64,000 bases of DNA from Streptomyces sp. NBC_00162 (GCF_024611995.1 NZ_CP102509.1:6386001-6450000); one strand, 5' to 3'; positions 6,823 through 15,779 are shown, counted from the first letter of the stretch. The notes: generated by a model from the letters alone, not told the origin. Translations and numbers: made by a program.

Positions 6823-8664
6823 CTACGGCTTGAAGCGCAGCACCTGCGGGTCGTGGTCGCTGTTCTGGTCCGCGAACTCAGCGTTGATGTGCACGCTGTC
6901 GTACGTGAACTTCTTGATCGCCGGGCTGGTCAGGATCTGGTCCAGCACCTGGGCGTTGCCCTGGAAGACGTACGAGTAACGCTCCGACTTCGGCAGCGAC
7001 GTGATCGCCGGGTACAGCGCCCCGCCGTCGGCCAGCGCGTTCGTCGTCGCCGAGAACTCGAAGTCGTTGATGTCGCCGAGGACGAGGACGTTCGCGTTCT
7101 TCTCGGCCGCCAGGATCTCCTTCACGAAGCCGTTCACGGCCTGGGCCTGGAGCAGTCGCTTGGCCTCCGAGGAGCGCACCGGCGGCTGGTGGTGCGAGGT
7201 CAGGCCCTCGTCGCCGCCCTTGGAGCCGAAGTGGTTGGCGATCACGAAGACCGTCTTGCCTCGGAAGGCGAACTCGCCGGCGAGCGGCTTGCGGCTGTCG
7301 GCCCACGCCGGGTTCGCCGGGTCGATGCGGCCGGGGGAGTGGGTCAGGGCGGCCTTGCCGTTCTCCTGGACCACGCCGGTCGCCGTCACCGCGTCACCCG
7401 GGGCGCGCTCGGTGAAGGAGACCCGCGCCGGGTTGAAGAGGAAGACCTGGCGGATGTTGCCGCCGGGCTCGCCGCCGTCCTTCTTGTCCTCCGGGTTGAC
7501 GGTCCGCCACTGGTAGGCCGGGCCGCCCGCCGCCGCGATCGCCGCCGTGAACTTCGTCAGCGTCTGCTCGGCGGAGACGGTGCCGTCGTTCTTGGCGCCG
7601 TTGTCGTCCTGGATCTCCTCCAGGGCGAGGATGTCCGGGGAGGCCAGGTTCTCGACGACCGCCTTGGCGAGGGCGTCGAACTTCGCCTGCGGGTCGGTCG
7701 GGTCGAGGTTCTCGACGTTGTACGTGGCCACCGCGAGCTCGTGCTCGGCCTGCGCCTTGGTCTTCTCGGGGGCGAGGGTGCCCGCCTTGACCGTGCCGAG
7801 GGTGCGGGCCACCAGGGTGTAGCCGCCGAACTGGTTGAAGTCCAGCGGGCCCTCGGTGGTGCCGGTCAGCTTGTCGCCGACGTTGGCCACCGGGAAGGGC
7901 TGCTGCGCGAGGGGCGCGAGCTGCTGGATCTGGAGGCGGCCGGTGTTCTGGGACTCGTAGGAGCCGTAGATCGTGCCGCCGCGCTTGGCGGTGTTCTCCC
8001 AGCCCTTCACGGTGACCCACAGCTCCGAGTACGGGTCGGTGGCGCCGACCACGCGCGAGGTGCCGATCTTGACGTTCATGCCCTCGAGGGACTCGTAGAA
8101 GTCCAGGGCGTAGCGCGCGGGCTCCAGGGCCAGGCCGTTGATGCTGCCGGCGGCGGCCGGGTCGCCGGCCGGGGCGTACTCGGCGGGCACCGTGTACTCG
8201 TTGATCGCGGCGGCCTCGGGCAGGGCGTTGCCCGCGGAGACGACCGTCACGACCGGCTTGGATATCTGGGTCACCGACTGGTTGCCGGAGTTGACGCCGC
8301 CGGGGACGTACTCGCCGACCGTGCCGGAGACCTTGACCGCGTCGCCCACGGTGACGGTCGGAACTGAGCTGGTGAAGACGAACACGCCTTCGCTGGTGGC
8401 GTCGTTGTCGTCGGCGTCCGGGTCCTGGATCCAGAAGCCGCGTGAGCCGTACGTCCGCACGCCCGTCACGATGCCCTCGACGTCGGCGACCTGCTTGCCG
8501 GCGAGGGGGGATATCCGGGTGGTGCCCTGGATGTCGTGGATGCGTACCGGACCGTCGGCCGCGGAGCCTTCGGCCGCGTCGGCGGAGCCCGCGAGCAGGC
8601 CGGTGGCCAGCGCGGTGGCGACGAGGGCCGCGACGGCGGCGGAACGGGGATGCGAGGAGGGCAT
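6823..8664 (-). CDS. Secreted endonuclease/exonuclease/phosphatase-family nuclease (ExeM/NucH-like)
   Basis: A 613-residue secreted protein. Residues 1-30 form a signal peptide ending at ADA-AEG. Residues about 45-140 are the OB-fold seen in ExeM/YhcR nucleases (VADVEGIVTGVRTYGSRGFW, then GDAVKVSGTVGEY). Residues about 305-613 are the EEP nuclease domain with ATYNVENLDP, ILALEEIQDD, FVIANHFGSKG, LVLGDINDFEFS and SDHDPQVLRF, covering the metal-binding Asn, Glu, Asp and final Asp-His. It should digest extracellular DNA. The start with GGAG 11 bases upstream opens the signal peptide. A -35/-10 pair and a PHO-like repeat lie upstream, suggesting induction at low phosphate. Confidence 0.9.
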   Translation of the reverse strand: MPSSHPRSAAVAALVATALATGLLAGSADAAEGSAADGPVRIHDIQGTTRISPLAGKQVADVEGIVTGVRTYGSRGFWIQDPDADDNDATSEGVFVFTSSVPTVTVGDAVKVSGTVGEYVPGGVNSGNQSVTQISKPVVTVVSAGNALPEAAAINEYTVPAEYAPAGDPAAAGSINGLALEPARYALDFYESLEGMNVKIGTSRVVGATDPYSELWVTVKGWENTAKRGGTIYGSYESQNTGRLQIQQLAPLAQQPFPVANVGDKLTGTTEGPLDFNQFGGYTLVARTLGTVKAGTLAPEKTKAQAEHELAVATYNVENLDPTDPQAKFDALAKAVVENLASPDILALEEIQDDNGAKNDGTVSAEQTLTKFTAAIAAAGGPAYQWRTVNPEDKKDGGEPGGNIRQVFLFNPARVSFTERAPGDAVTATGVVQENGKAALTHSPGRIDPANPAWADSRKPLAGEFAFRGKTVFVIANHFGSKGGDEGLTSHHQPPVRSSEAKRLLQAQAVNGFVKEILAAEKNANVLVLGDINDFEFSATTNALADGGALYPAITSLPKSERYSYVFQGNAQVLDQILTSPAIKKFTYDSVHINAEFADQNSDHDPQVLRFKP

Positions 8665-8767
8665 GGGCGAGAACTCCGGTGTGGGATGAGGGAGACGGCA
8701 GGGATGGACGGGACTGCGGCAGGAAATCTGCGGGAGGCTTGCGACTCCCGAAACATCTACGCGCGTC

Positions 8768-8835
8768 AATTTCCTGTGTGGCCAGCAAAGTTGTCAAGGC
8801 CTCCAGGGAATACGGCAGCTGACTGTGGGATGAAC
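8768..8835 (-). promoter_or_regulatory. Candidate promoter with PHO-box-like repeat for the nuclease gene
   Basis: On the minus strand TTGACA (8797-8792) and GAAATT (8773-8768) are separated by 18 bases. Directly upstream lie two 11-base units, GTTCATCCCAC (8835-8825) and AGTCAGCTGCC (8824-8814). Streptomyces PhoP binds adjacent 11-base direct repeats beginning GTTCA; the first unit fits well and the second poorly. Inference: phosphate-controlled promoter of the secreted nuclease. Confidence 0.4.
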
Positions 8836-8879
8836 CAAAGGGGATGGCCCGCCGGACCCGCCCGAAATGCGTCTACGCT

Positions 8880-8998
8880 GGGTCGCCGGGCCGGCCGACG
8901 GACCGGCCGGCCAACCGACCAACTGGCCGGCCGTCACGGCCCCGCTCCGCCCCACCCCGTCTGACCCCGCCCTACCCCGCCCTACCCCGTCCCACCGC
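8880..8998. repeat. Low-complexity repeats in a gene-free stretch
   Basis: The 362 bases between the nuclease start (8664) and the gene at 9027 hold no supported gene. The left part carries the nuclease promoter. The right part is made of short degenerate repeats: GGCCGGCC and CCGGCCGACCGG blocks at 8887-8935, then CCCCGCCCTA repeats at 8967-8995. They may form secondary structure in the leader of the downstream gene. Confidence 0.6.
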
Positions 8999-9026
8999 GT
9001 CCGCGATCCGCGAGGAGAACCGCCCC

Positions 9027-10517
9027 ATGTCCGCAGAGCCGCACCCCACGCTGCCGCCGGTACGGCTGCACTCCGATGCGGAACTGGCCCGCGACGCCCT
9101 CGTCGCCCCGCTGTTCGCCCGCGCCGTACGGCTGGCGCGCTGGGCCGGACCCGGCACCCGCGTCGACATCGGCGGCGAACTCGTCGCCGACCAGCTCCCC
9201 GAGGCCGCCGCGGTGCTCGGTCTCGACGCCGCCGACGCGGACTCCGCGGTGTACGCGAGCCAGGCCTGGCGGGTGGCCGTGGACACCGGCCTGGTGGACG
9301 TGACCGAGCCGGAGGAGGATGCCGGCGCAGCCGGCGGCGAAGCGGGGGCGGGCGAGGGGAAGTTCGGCAGCGCCGCGCCCGGTGAGGACCTCGCGCTGGT
9401 GGCGAGCGGTGCGCCCGGCGACGTACTCGACCTGTGGCTGGCCGCCCTGGACAGTGTGCTCGCGGACGCGGCCGTGCCCGATCTCGACGATCTGGTCGAC
9501 GCGCTGGACGCGGGCGGGGAGATCGACTTCGACCAGCTGGACTGGAACCCGGGGCGCGAGGCGGACTTCCTCGACGGGGTCCTCGCCAACCTCTACCTGC
9601 TCACCGTCGCCGAGGGCGGGGCAGCGGAGGGGCCGGTTCCGCTGCCCGTGCTCGCCGCGTCCATGGTGGTGCCGGACGACATGGGCGAGCCGACCGACGC
9701 CGTGCTGGAGCAGGTCTCGGACGCGATGATGCGCCTCGACGACCAGTTCCGGCAGCTGGAGCCCATCGGGCTGGTCGAGTTCCGGCCCGTCGACGAGGAG
9801 CTGATGGCGGAGGCGGGCGACGAGGAGCTCACCTCGGGCGCGGCCGCCGACGAGGACGTCTCCCGCTACGGGATGGTCCGCCTGACCCCGCTCGGCCTGT
9901 ACGGGATCCGTGCCCGGATGCTGGAGGCCGGGGTCGAGGCCCCGGCCGTGGGCGAACTGGCCGGCAAGGGCGCGGACGCGCTGCTCGACGCGGTCTCCCG
10001 CTACCCCGAGAGCGCCGCCCAGGCCGAGATCGAGGCGTGGCTGGCGGGCCGCGAAGTGCCCGCGGCCGTCACCGAACTGCTGGCCGCGGCGCGTGGCGAC
10101 GACGAGGGAGCCCCGCTGCGGCGGCTGCGCTGCCAGCAGGCCCTCGCACCGGCCGGGCCGGAGGCGGAGCCCGCGGTCCGCGCGGTGCTGGACGACGGGG
10201 AGCTGGGCGGGCTCGCCCGGGTCTGGCTGGCCGAGCGCGGCGCGGCCGACGTACCGGCACCGGACGGGACGATGGTGTTCTGGCTCACGGTCGACACGAT
10301 CGCGGCGCAGCTCGCCGCCGACGGCGAGACCGAGGAGCTGCCGCTGCTGATGGAGACCCTGACCGCCCATCACACCGGGTTCTTCGAGCAGGTGTGGCGG
10401 GTGGAGCACCCGGCGACCGCCTTCGTCCTGGAGGCGATGGGGCGGCTGCACCCGGACAAGAAGGCGGCGAAGGAGGCCCGCAAGGCCGCGTTCAAGGCGC
10501 GCTCACGGCAGTCCTGA
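9027..10517 (+). CDS. Hypothetical protein, first of two paralogues in the window
   Basis: A 496-residue cytoplasmic protein without signal peptide. The ATG follows CGAGGAG 8 bases upstream; longer forms would translate the low-complexity repeats and are not supported. The N-terminal part has LARDALVAPLFARAVRLARW, the middle is acidic (residues 90-330), and the C-terminal third (from about residue 330) is helical with Ala/Leu-rich repeats resembling HEAT repeats (EIEAWLAGREVPAAVTELL, FLLETL-like segments). The protein encoded at 41318-42661 shares both the N-terminal block and the C-terminal repeats in the same order. The function is unknown; no enzyme motif is visible. Confidence 0.8.
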   Translation: MSAEPHPTLPPVRLHSDAELARDALVAPLFARAVRLARWAGPGTRVDIGGELVADQLPEAAAVLGLDAADADSAVYASQAWRVAVDTGLVDVTEPEEDAGAAGGEAGAGEGKFGSAAPGEDLALVASGAPGDVLDLWLAALDSVLADAAVPDLDDLVDALDAGGEIDFDQLDWNPGREADFLDGVLANLYLLTVAEGGAAEGPVPLPVLAASMVVPDDMGEPTDAVLEQVSDAMMRLDDQFRQLEPIGLVEFRPVDEELMAEAGDEELTSGAAADEDVSRYGMVRLTPLGLYGIRARMLEAGVEAPAVGELAGKGADALLDAVSRYPESAAQAEIEAWLAGREVPAAVTELLAAARGDDEGAPLRRLRCQQALAPAGPEAEPAVRAVLDDGELGGLARVWLAERGAADVPAPDGTMVFWLTVDTIAAQLAADGETEELPLLMETLTAHHTGFFEQVWRVEHPATAFVLEAMGRLHPDKKAAKEARKAAFKARSRQS

Positions 10518-10566
10518 GCGGTCCGGGAGTCCTGAGCGCCGCCCGGCAGTCCTGAGCGCCGCCGGG
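10507..10566 (+). repeat. Triplicated segment containing the stop codon
   Basis: A 14-base unit, GGCAGTCCTGAGCG, occurs at 10507-10520, 10525-10538 (one mismatch) and 10545-10558, at 18- and 20-base steps. The first copy contains the TGA stop of the hypothetical gene. It looks like local tandem duplication of the gene's 3' end. Confidence 0.75.
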
Positions 10567-10678
10567 GTGCATTGACCGGGCCCGGGGGAACTTTGACGGA
10601 GCATCGACAATGCGCCGTTTCTGGGCCGGAGTTGGCCATTCCGGCCACGGGCAAGGGGTCCGCTCCTCTTACCGGGTA

Positions 10679-10700
10679 GTTCAGCCGCCGTTCACGTGCG
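10679..10700 (+). promoter_or_regulatory. Candidate PHO box upstream of phoX
   Basis: Two adjacent 11-base units, GTTCAGCCGCC (10679-10689) and GTTCACGTGCG (10690-10700), match the direct-repeat organisation of Streptomyces PhoP sites. They lie 63 bases before the ATG of a PhoX-type phosphatase, a classical Pho-regulon member. No convincing -10 can be placed at the expected distance. Nothing else stands out in the 246-base gap apart from the repeat at its left end. Confidence 0.55.
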
Positions 10701-10763
10701 GGCGGGAGCGTGTGCGCCGACGACTGCACGACAGGCGCACCACTCCCCACCCCTGGAGACCCG

Positions 10764-12203
10764 ATGCCGCTCAGCCGCAGAGACTTCACCGCCCGTACTG
10801 TCATCGCCGGCGCGGGGGTCGCGCTCACCGGGACGGTCGGCGCCCTCGCCACCGCCCCGGGCGCCCTGGCAGCCGACGACAGCACCGCTCGCGACGAGCA
10901 GGGCCGGCCCTGCGAGCCCGGCTACGGCCCGCTCGTTCCCGACCCGGCCGGCATCCTCGCCCTCCCCGCCGGTTTCACCTACCGCGTGATCACGCACAGC
11001 GGGGTCACCACCCTGGAGTCGGGCGAGAGCACCCCGTCCAACCACGACGGGACGGCCGCCTTCGAGGGCCGGCGCGGGGTCACCCTCCTCGTCAACAACC
11101 ACGAGCTCAAGGGCAAGAGGGAGAGCTGGGCCCACCCCGTCCCGCTCGCCGAGGGCCTCGTCTACGACCCGGCCGCGGCCGGCGGCTGCACGGTCGTCGA
11201 GGTCCGGCGCGGCGGCGAGGTCGCCGAGTGGGTGGGCGTCGCCGGTACGTCGACCAACTGCGCGGGCGGCTCCACCCCCTGGGACACCTGGCTCACCTGC
11301 GAGGAGACCGAGGACCTGGCCGGCAAGAACGGCATGACCAAGGACCACGGCTACGTCTTCGAGGTCGACCCGCACGACCGGCGCGCCAACCGCGACCCGC
11401 AGCCGATCAAGGCGTTCGGGCGGTACGCGCACGAGGCCGTGGTCATCGACCCGCGCGAGGGCCACGCCTACCTGACCGAGGACGCCTCCGGCCCCAACGG
11501 GCTGCTCTACCGCTGGACCCCGCCCCGCGGCTTCCACCACGGGCGCGGCAAGCTGCGTACGCTCGCGCCCGACGCCGGTGTGCTCCAGGCCGCCAAGTGC
11601 ATCGACAGTGCGGGCCGGTTCGTCGACGACCTCTCGCGCGCCACGAAGATCGGCACCGTCTACGGGGTCGACTGGGTGGACGTGACGGACCGCGACGCGC
11701 GGACCGTGCCGGTGCGCAAGCAGTTCGCCGACGGCGTCGTGACGCGGGCGCGCAAGCTGGAGGGCATGTGGTGGGCCGACGGCGGCGCGTACTTCGTGTC
11801 CTCCTACGCCCGTGAGGAGAGCCCGGGTGCGGCGCACGACGGCCAGGTGTGGTTCTACAACCCCAAGCGGCGCACGATCCGGCTGACCGTCCTGATCGGG
11901 GTCAACGCGGACCCGTCGGCGGACGGCGGCTACGACGGCCCGGACAACATCACCGTGTCGCCGTACGGAGGCCTGGTCATCGCCGAGGACGGCTCGGGCC
12001 TCCAGCACCTGTTCGGCGCGACCGAATCGGGCCGCACCTACGCGCTGGCACGCAATGAACTGAACATCGGGTCGGCCGAAGAGCCGGAGTTCTCCGAGTT
12101 CACCGGTGTCTGCTTCTCCCCGGACGGGCGCACGCTGTACGCCAACATCCAGGACCCGGGCGTCATGCTGGCCATCACCGGGCCGTGGCGGCGCGCGCAC
12201 TGA
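10764..12203 (+). CDS. phoX: PhoX-family secreted alkaline phosphatase (Tat substrate)
   Basis: A 479-residue protein with a twin-arginine signal peptide (SRRDFTAR followed by a hydrophobic stretch, cleavage near ALA-ADD, about residue 36). The mature part shows the PhoX (DUF839) signatures: TPSNHDGTAAFEG, LLVNNHEL, STNCAGGSTPWDTWLTCEET (about residues 169-188) and GRYAHEAVVID, ending FTGVCFSPDGRTLYANIQDPG. PhoX enzymes are calcium/iron-dependent phosphomonoesterases that free phosphate outside the cell. The ATG at 10764 follows TGGAG and starts the Tat signal directly; an upstream GTG would add 18 residues of poor quality. The PHO box 63 bases upstream fits induction by phosphate starvation. 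Confidence 0.9.
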   Translation: MPLSRRDFTARTVIAGAGVALTGTVGALATAPGALAADDSTARDEQGRPCEPGYGPLVPDPAGILALPAGFTYRVITHSGVTTLESGESTPSNHDGTAAFEGRRGVTLLVNNHELKGKRESWAHPVPLAEGLVYDPAAAGGCTVVEVRRGGEVAEWVGVAGTSTNCAGGSTPWDTWLTCEETEDLAGKNGMTKDHGYVFEVDPHDRRANRDPQPIKAFGRYAHEAVVIDPREGHAYLTEDASGPNGLLYRWTPPRGFHHGRGKLRTLAPDAGVLQAAKCIDSAGRFVDDLSRATKIGTVYGVDWVDVTDRDARTVPVRKQFADGVVTRARKLEGMWWADGGAYFVSSYAREESPGAAHDGQVWFYNPKRRTIRLTVLIGVNADPSADGGYDGPDNITVSPYGGLVIAEDGSGLQHLFGATESGRTYALARNELNIGSAEEPEFSEFTGVCFSPDGRTLYANIQDPGVMLAITGPWRRAH

Positions 12204-12233
12204 CGCAGCCGCGAGCGACCGCCCGGCCCGGGC

Positions 12234-12410
12234 CTACGGGGCCGCGGAAACCTCCGCGTGGGAGGCCGCGGCCCACTCGGCGAGCAGGAACTCATACGCC
12301 TCCGAGGGCCACTCGCCGTCCACCCGGGTCTCGACAAGGTGCCGTATCGCCTCGTTCGCCTCTGCGGCGGACGGGCGAGCGGGCCCTGTGGGGATGACTG
12401 ACTTGTGCAT
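12234..12410 (-). CDS. Small hypothetical protein
   Basis: A 58-residue acidic, helical protein (MHKSVIPTGPARPS, then ANEAIRHLVETRVDGEW and PSEAYEFLLAEWAAA). Codon third positions are G/C rich across the frame, supporting coding. The start is uncertain: ATG 12410 has no clear ribosome binding site, GTG 12434 follows a GGGGG run, and ATG 12464 is also in frame. Not recognised by family. It converges on phoX, 30 bases from the phoX stop, and lies downstream of the TerD gene on the same strand as that gene's neighbours. Confidence 0.55.
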   Translation of the reverse strand: MHKSVIPTGPARPSAAEANEAIRHLVETRVDGEWPSEAYEFLLAEWAAASHAEVSAAP

Positions 12411-12523
12411 GAGTTCAAGGCTACGGGCGGGCACTGACAGCCACCCCCGGATTACGCGTGGCATCCATCACCAGGGTCGGCGCCCGGTTGGCGCCATGCG
12501 GCTTCTCGTGCCCGCCCACCTGC

Positions 12524-13795
12524 TCAGAGTGCCTGCGAGGCCGGCTTGACCATGCCGCGCACTGTGCGGGACTTCACAAACTCGCCGATGGCCGTCATCT
12601 CCCACTCGCCGCTGAACTGCTTGATGAGTTTCGCCATCATGACCCCGGTCTGCGGTTCGGCGGAGGTGAGGTCGAAGCGCACCAGCTCCTCGCCGCTCGC
12701 CGCGTCGATCAGACGGCAGTAGGCCTTGGCGACCTCGGTGAACTTCTGGCCGGAGAAGGAGTTGACCGTGAAGACCAGGCCGGTGGCGTCGGCGGGGATC
12801 CGACCGAGGTCCACGACGATCACCTCGTCGTCGCCCGCGCCTTCGCCCGTCAGGTTGTCGCCCGAGTGCTTGATGGCCCCGCCCAGGATCGACAGCTTGC
12901 CGAAGTAGCAGCTGTCGATGTGGTTGCGCTGGGGGCCGTACGCGATGACGGAGGCGTCGAGGTCGATGTCCCGGCCGCGGAACGCGGGCTCCCAGCCGAG
13001 GCCCATCTTGACCTGGGAGAGCAGCGGGCGGCCGCCCTTGACCAGGGAGACGGTCTGGTTCTTCTGGAGGCTGACCCGGCCCTTGTCCAGGTTGATCTTT
13101 CCGCTGCCGCCGACCGCCGGGGCCGGGGCGGGGGCCACCGGCGGCGCGGGCGGAACCGGGGCGCTGGGGGTCGTGGGAGTCGTACCGCCGAGCCAGGGGG
13201 AGGGCGGGTAGGAGACCGGCGGGGCTGGGGGAGCCGGCGGCGCGGGCGGGGCAACGGGGGCGGGAGCCGGGGCGGCGGACGCGGCGGCCGGCTCCTCGTC
13301 CACGGAGACCCCGAAGTCGGTGGCGATTCCGGCGAGGCCGTTCGCGTACCCCTGGCCGACCGCGCGCACCTTCCACACGCCGCCGCGCTGGTACACCTCG
13401 ACGACGACGAGCGCGGTCTCGGAGCCGAGCTGCGGCGGGGTGAAGCTGGCGATCACCGCTCCGCCGTCCGCGTTGCGCACCGTGGCGGTGGGCTCGATGC
13501 CCTGGAAGGTCTGCCCGGCGGCATCCGGGCTGGCCGTGACCACGATCCGCTCGATGCCGGGCGGCAGCGCGGAGGTGTCCACCGTGATCGAGTCCGGCGC
13601 CGCACCACCGCCCGACCGGTAGCTGACACCGGGCCCGGAGGGCTGGTTGTAGAAGATGAAGTCGGCGTCGGAGCGCACCTTGCCGTCCGCCGTCAGGAGC
13701 AGTCCCGATACGTCGAGCCGTACCGGCGCAGCCACGTCCACCGTCACACGGACGGCATTGAGCGGCAGGTTGGATCCAGGGGTCATAGCGGTCAT
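12524..13795 (-). CDS. Protein with two TerD domains joined by a proline-rich linker
   Basis: A 423-residue protein. Residues about 1-180 are one TerD domain (SNLPLNAVRVTVDVAAPVRL, SDADFIFYNQPSGPGV, VVVEVYQRGGVWKVRAVGQG). Residues 185-240 are a Pro/Ala linker. Residues 245-423 are a second TerD domain (KGRVSLQKNQTVSLVK, KMGLGWEP, DDEVIVVDLGRIP, EMTAIGEFVKSRTV). TerD domains are calcium-binding stress proteins of tellurite-resistance and related systems. Two adjacent ATGs (13795 and 13786) could start it; neither has a strong ribosome binding site. It follows a 73-residue gene by 53 bases, likely the same unit. Confidence 0.9.
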   Translation of the reverse strand: MTAMTPGSNLPLNAVRVTVDVAAPVRLDVSGLLLTADGKVRSDADFIFYNQPSGPGVSYRSGGGAAPDSITVDTSALPPGIERIVVTASPDAAGQTFQGIEPTATVRNADGGAVIASFTPPQLGSETALVVVEVYQRGGVWKVRAVGQGYANGLAGIATDFGVSVDEEPAAASAAPAPAPVAPPAPPAPPAPPVSYPPSPWLGGTTPTTPSAPVPPAPPVAPAPAPAVGGSGKINLDKGRVSLQKNQTVSLVKGGRPLLSQVKMGLGWEPAFRGRDIDLDASVIAYGPQRNHIDSCYFGKLSILGGAIKHSGDNLTGEGAGDDEVIVVDLGRIPADATGLVFTVNSFSGQKFTEVAKAYCRLIDAASGEELVRFDLTSAEPQTGVMMAKLIKQFSGEWEMTAIGEFVKSRTVRGMVKPASQAL

Positions 13796-13848
13796 GCCCG
13801 GAGAACGACCGGAGGTGCTTTGCCGTTCCCTTACCCTCGGGGCAGATT

Positions 13849-14070
13849 TCAGCGCCTGTTGCGGGGGTGGTTCTTCGCCGTGCGCTCGTTGCCGAACTTG
13901 TACGCACCGGTCCAGCGGGCCATCACCAGCTGCGCGTCGCCGGACTCCACCTCGGCCAGGAACTTGTCCGCCCGGTTCCCGCGCAGGGTGGCCGCGGTGC
14001 GGCCCTGGTGGGTGATGACGACGGACTGGTCGTGGTGGCGTTCGTACGAGAACCCGTGCGGCTTCGGCAT
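13849..14070 (-). CDS. Small conserved hypothetical protein next to TerD
   Basis: A 73-residue basic protein: MPKPHGFSYERHHDQSVVI, then THQGRTAATLRGNRADKFLA and a C-terminal KNHPRNRR. The pattern of a short beta-rich region followed by a helix and a basic tail resembles small uncharacterised actinobacterial proteins. It is cotranscribed with the downstream TerD gene by position (53-base gap, same strand). No functional motif is recognised. The region between this gene and the aldehyde dehydrogenase stop (14071-14218) holds only short GC-rich repeats able to form hairpins. Confidence 0.7.
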   Translation of the reverse strand: MPKPHGFSYERHHDQSVVITHQGRTAATLRGNRADKFLAEVESGDAQLVMARWTGAYKFGNERTAKNHPRNRR

Positions 14071-14218
14071 GCGCCGCAGCCTGCCCCGCCGGGGGCGGGG
14101 CGGGCAACGGATTTACGGGGCGTTCCGGCAGGTCCGGGCGGGTCACGGCAGGTCTAGCCGGGCCCGGTCGGGTCCAGGCCGGTCCGGGCAGCGCCCAGGC
14201 CGGCCCTGGCAGCGCCCG

Positions 14219-15760
14219 TCAGCTTCCTGCGGCCCCCGTCACGCGACGCGGCAGCCCGAGCGGGTTGGCCTCGCGCAGCTCGGGCGGAAGCAGGGCGTCC
14301 GGCACCGACTGGTAGGCCACCGGGCGCAGCCAGCGCTCGATGGCCGTCCCGCCGACCGAGGTGGAGTGCGAGGTCGCCGCCGGGTACGGGCCGCCGTGGT
14401 GCTGGGCCGGGGCCACCGCCACCCCGGTCGGCCAGCCGTTGACCACGATCCGGCCCGCCAGCCCCGTGACCTGCCCGATCAGCTCGGAGGCCGGGCCCGG
14501 CGCGCCCTCGGTCTCGGCGGCCGACAGCTGGAGGGTGGCGCTCAGGTTTCCGCCCAGCCGCCCGAGGACCTCGCCCGCCTCGCGCTGGTCGGCGTACCGC
14601 ACGACGACGGTGACCGGGCCGAAGCACTCCTCCAGCAGCACCTCGTACTCCCCGTCCGGGGCGCTGTCGAGGATGCGGGCGGCCGGTACGGTCAGGTAGC
14701 CGGCGCCGACGGTGTGCGCGCCGCCCGAGCCCGGGGTGACGGGCGCGTCGACGCCCGGCAGCGCGGCCCGGTCGCGGACCCCGGCGACGAAGTTCTCCCG
14801 CATCCGGTGGTCGAGCAGCACCCCCGGCTCGGTCTCCCCGAGCGCCTTGGTGAGCGCGCCGGTGAGGCGGTCGCCCGCCGCGCCCTCGGGGACCAGGACC
14901 AGGCCGGGCTTCACGCAGAACTGGCCGACGCCGAGGGTGACCGAGCCCGCGAGCCCGCTGCCGATCTCCTCGGCGCGCTCGACGGCCGCGGCCGGGGTGA
15001 CCACGACGGGGTTGAGGGAGCCCAGTTCGCCGTGGAAGGGGATGGGCACGGGCCGGGCCGCGGCCGCGTCGAACAGGGCGCGGCCGCCCCGGATGGAACC
15101 GGTGAATCCGGCGGCGGACACCAGCGGGTGGCGGATCAGCGCCAGGCCGGCGTCGAACCCGTGCACCACGGAGACGACTTCGGGCGGGAGCCCCGAGGCG
15201 ACGGCCGCCCGGCGCAGCAGCGAGGCGCACAGTTCGGAGGTGGCCGGGTGGTCGGGGTGTGCCTTGACGACCACCGGGCAGCCGGCGGCCAGCGCGCTCG
15301 CGGTGTCGCCGCCGGGGACGGAGAAGGCAAGCGGGAAGTTGGAGGCGGCGTAGACCGCGACCACGCCCAGCGGCACCTTGTAGCGGCGCAGTTCGGGGCG
15401 CGGCGGGCTGAGGGAGGGGTCGGCGCGGTCGATCCGGATGTCGAGGTAGGACCCGTCCTCGACGGCGTCGGCGAAGGCACGCAGCTGGCCGGTGGTGCGG
15501 GCCAGCTCTCCGGTCAGCCGGCCCGGGCCGAGGGCGGTCTCGGCGTCGGCGGCCTCGATGACGTGCGCGGCGGCCTCGTCGAGGAAGTCGGCGGCCGTGC
15601 GCAGGAAGGCGGCGCGGGCGGCGGCGTCGGCCAGCGCGCCCCGGGCGGTGTGGGCGGTCCGTACGGCTTCGTCCACCTCTTGGGGTGTGGCCTCGACCGC
15701 AACCTGTTCGCGCTGCTTCCCGGTGCGGGGGTCCACACTCCAGACTGGTGTCGTTGTCAT
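14219..15760 (-). CDS. Aldehyde dehydrogenase (NADP+), alpha-ketoglutaric semialdehyde type
   Basis: A 513-residue aldehyde dehydrogenase of the ketoglutarate-semialdehyde subgroup. Visible motifs are the cofactor region ASNFPLAFSVPGGDTASALA and VVVKAHPDHP (about residues 139-172), the catalytic glutamate in PFHGELGSLNP, and the catalytic cysteine in GVGQFCVKPG. The subgroup oxidises 2,5-dioxopentanoate to 2-oxoglutarate in pentose, sugar-acid or hydroxyproline catabolism in the cytoplasm. AGGAGG precedes the ATG. A perfect palindrome at 15780-15797 and a divergent IclR gene show local control. The exact substrate is inferred from subgroup resemblance only. Confidence 0.85.
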   Translation of the reverse strand: MTTTPVWSVDPRTGKQREQVAVEATPQEVDEAVRTAHTARGALADAAARAAFLRTAADFLDEAAAHVIEAADAETALGPGRLTGELARTTGQLRAFADAVEDGSYLDIRIDRADPSLSPPRPELRRYKVPLGVVAVYAASNFPLAFSVPGGDTASALAAGCPVVVKAHPDHPATSELCASLLRRAAVASGLPPEVVSVVHGFDAGLALIRHPLVSAAGFTGSIRGGRALFDAAAARPVPIPFHGELGSLNPVVVTPAAAVERAEEIGSGLAGSVTLGVGQFCVKPGLVLVPEGAAGDRLTGALTKALGETEPGVLLDHRMRENFVAGVRDRAALPGVDAPVTPGSGGAHTVGAGYLTVPAARILDSAPDGEYEVLLEECFGPVTVVVRYADQREAGEVLGRLGGNLSATLQLSAAETEGAPGPASELIGQVTGLAGRIVVNGWPTGVAVAPAQHHGGPYPAATSHSTSVGGTAIERWLRPVAYQSVPDALLPPELREANPLGLPRRVTGAAGS

Positions 15761-15779
15761 GGCCCACTGCCTCCTGGAA

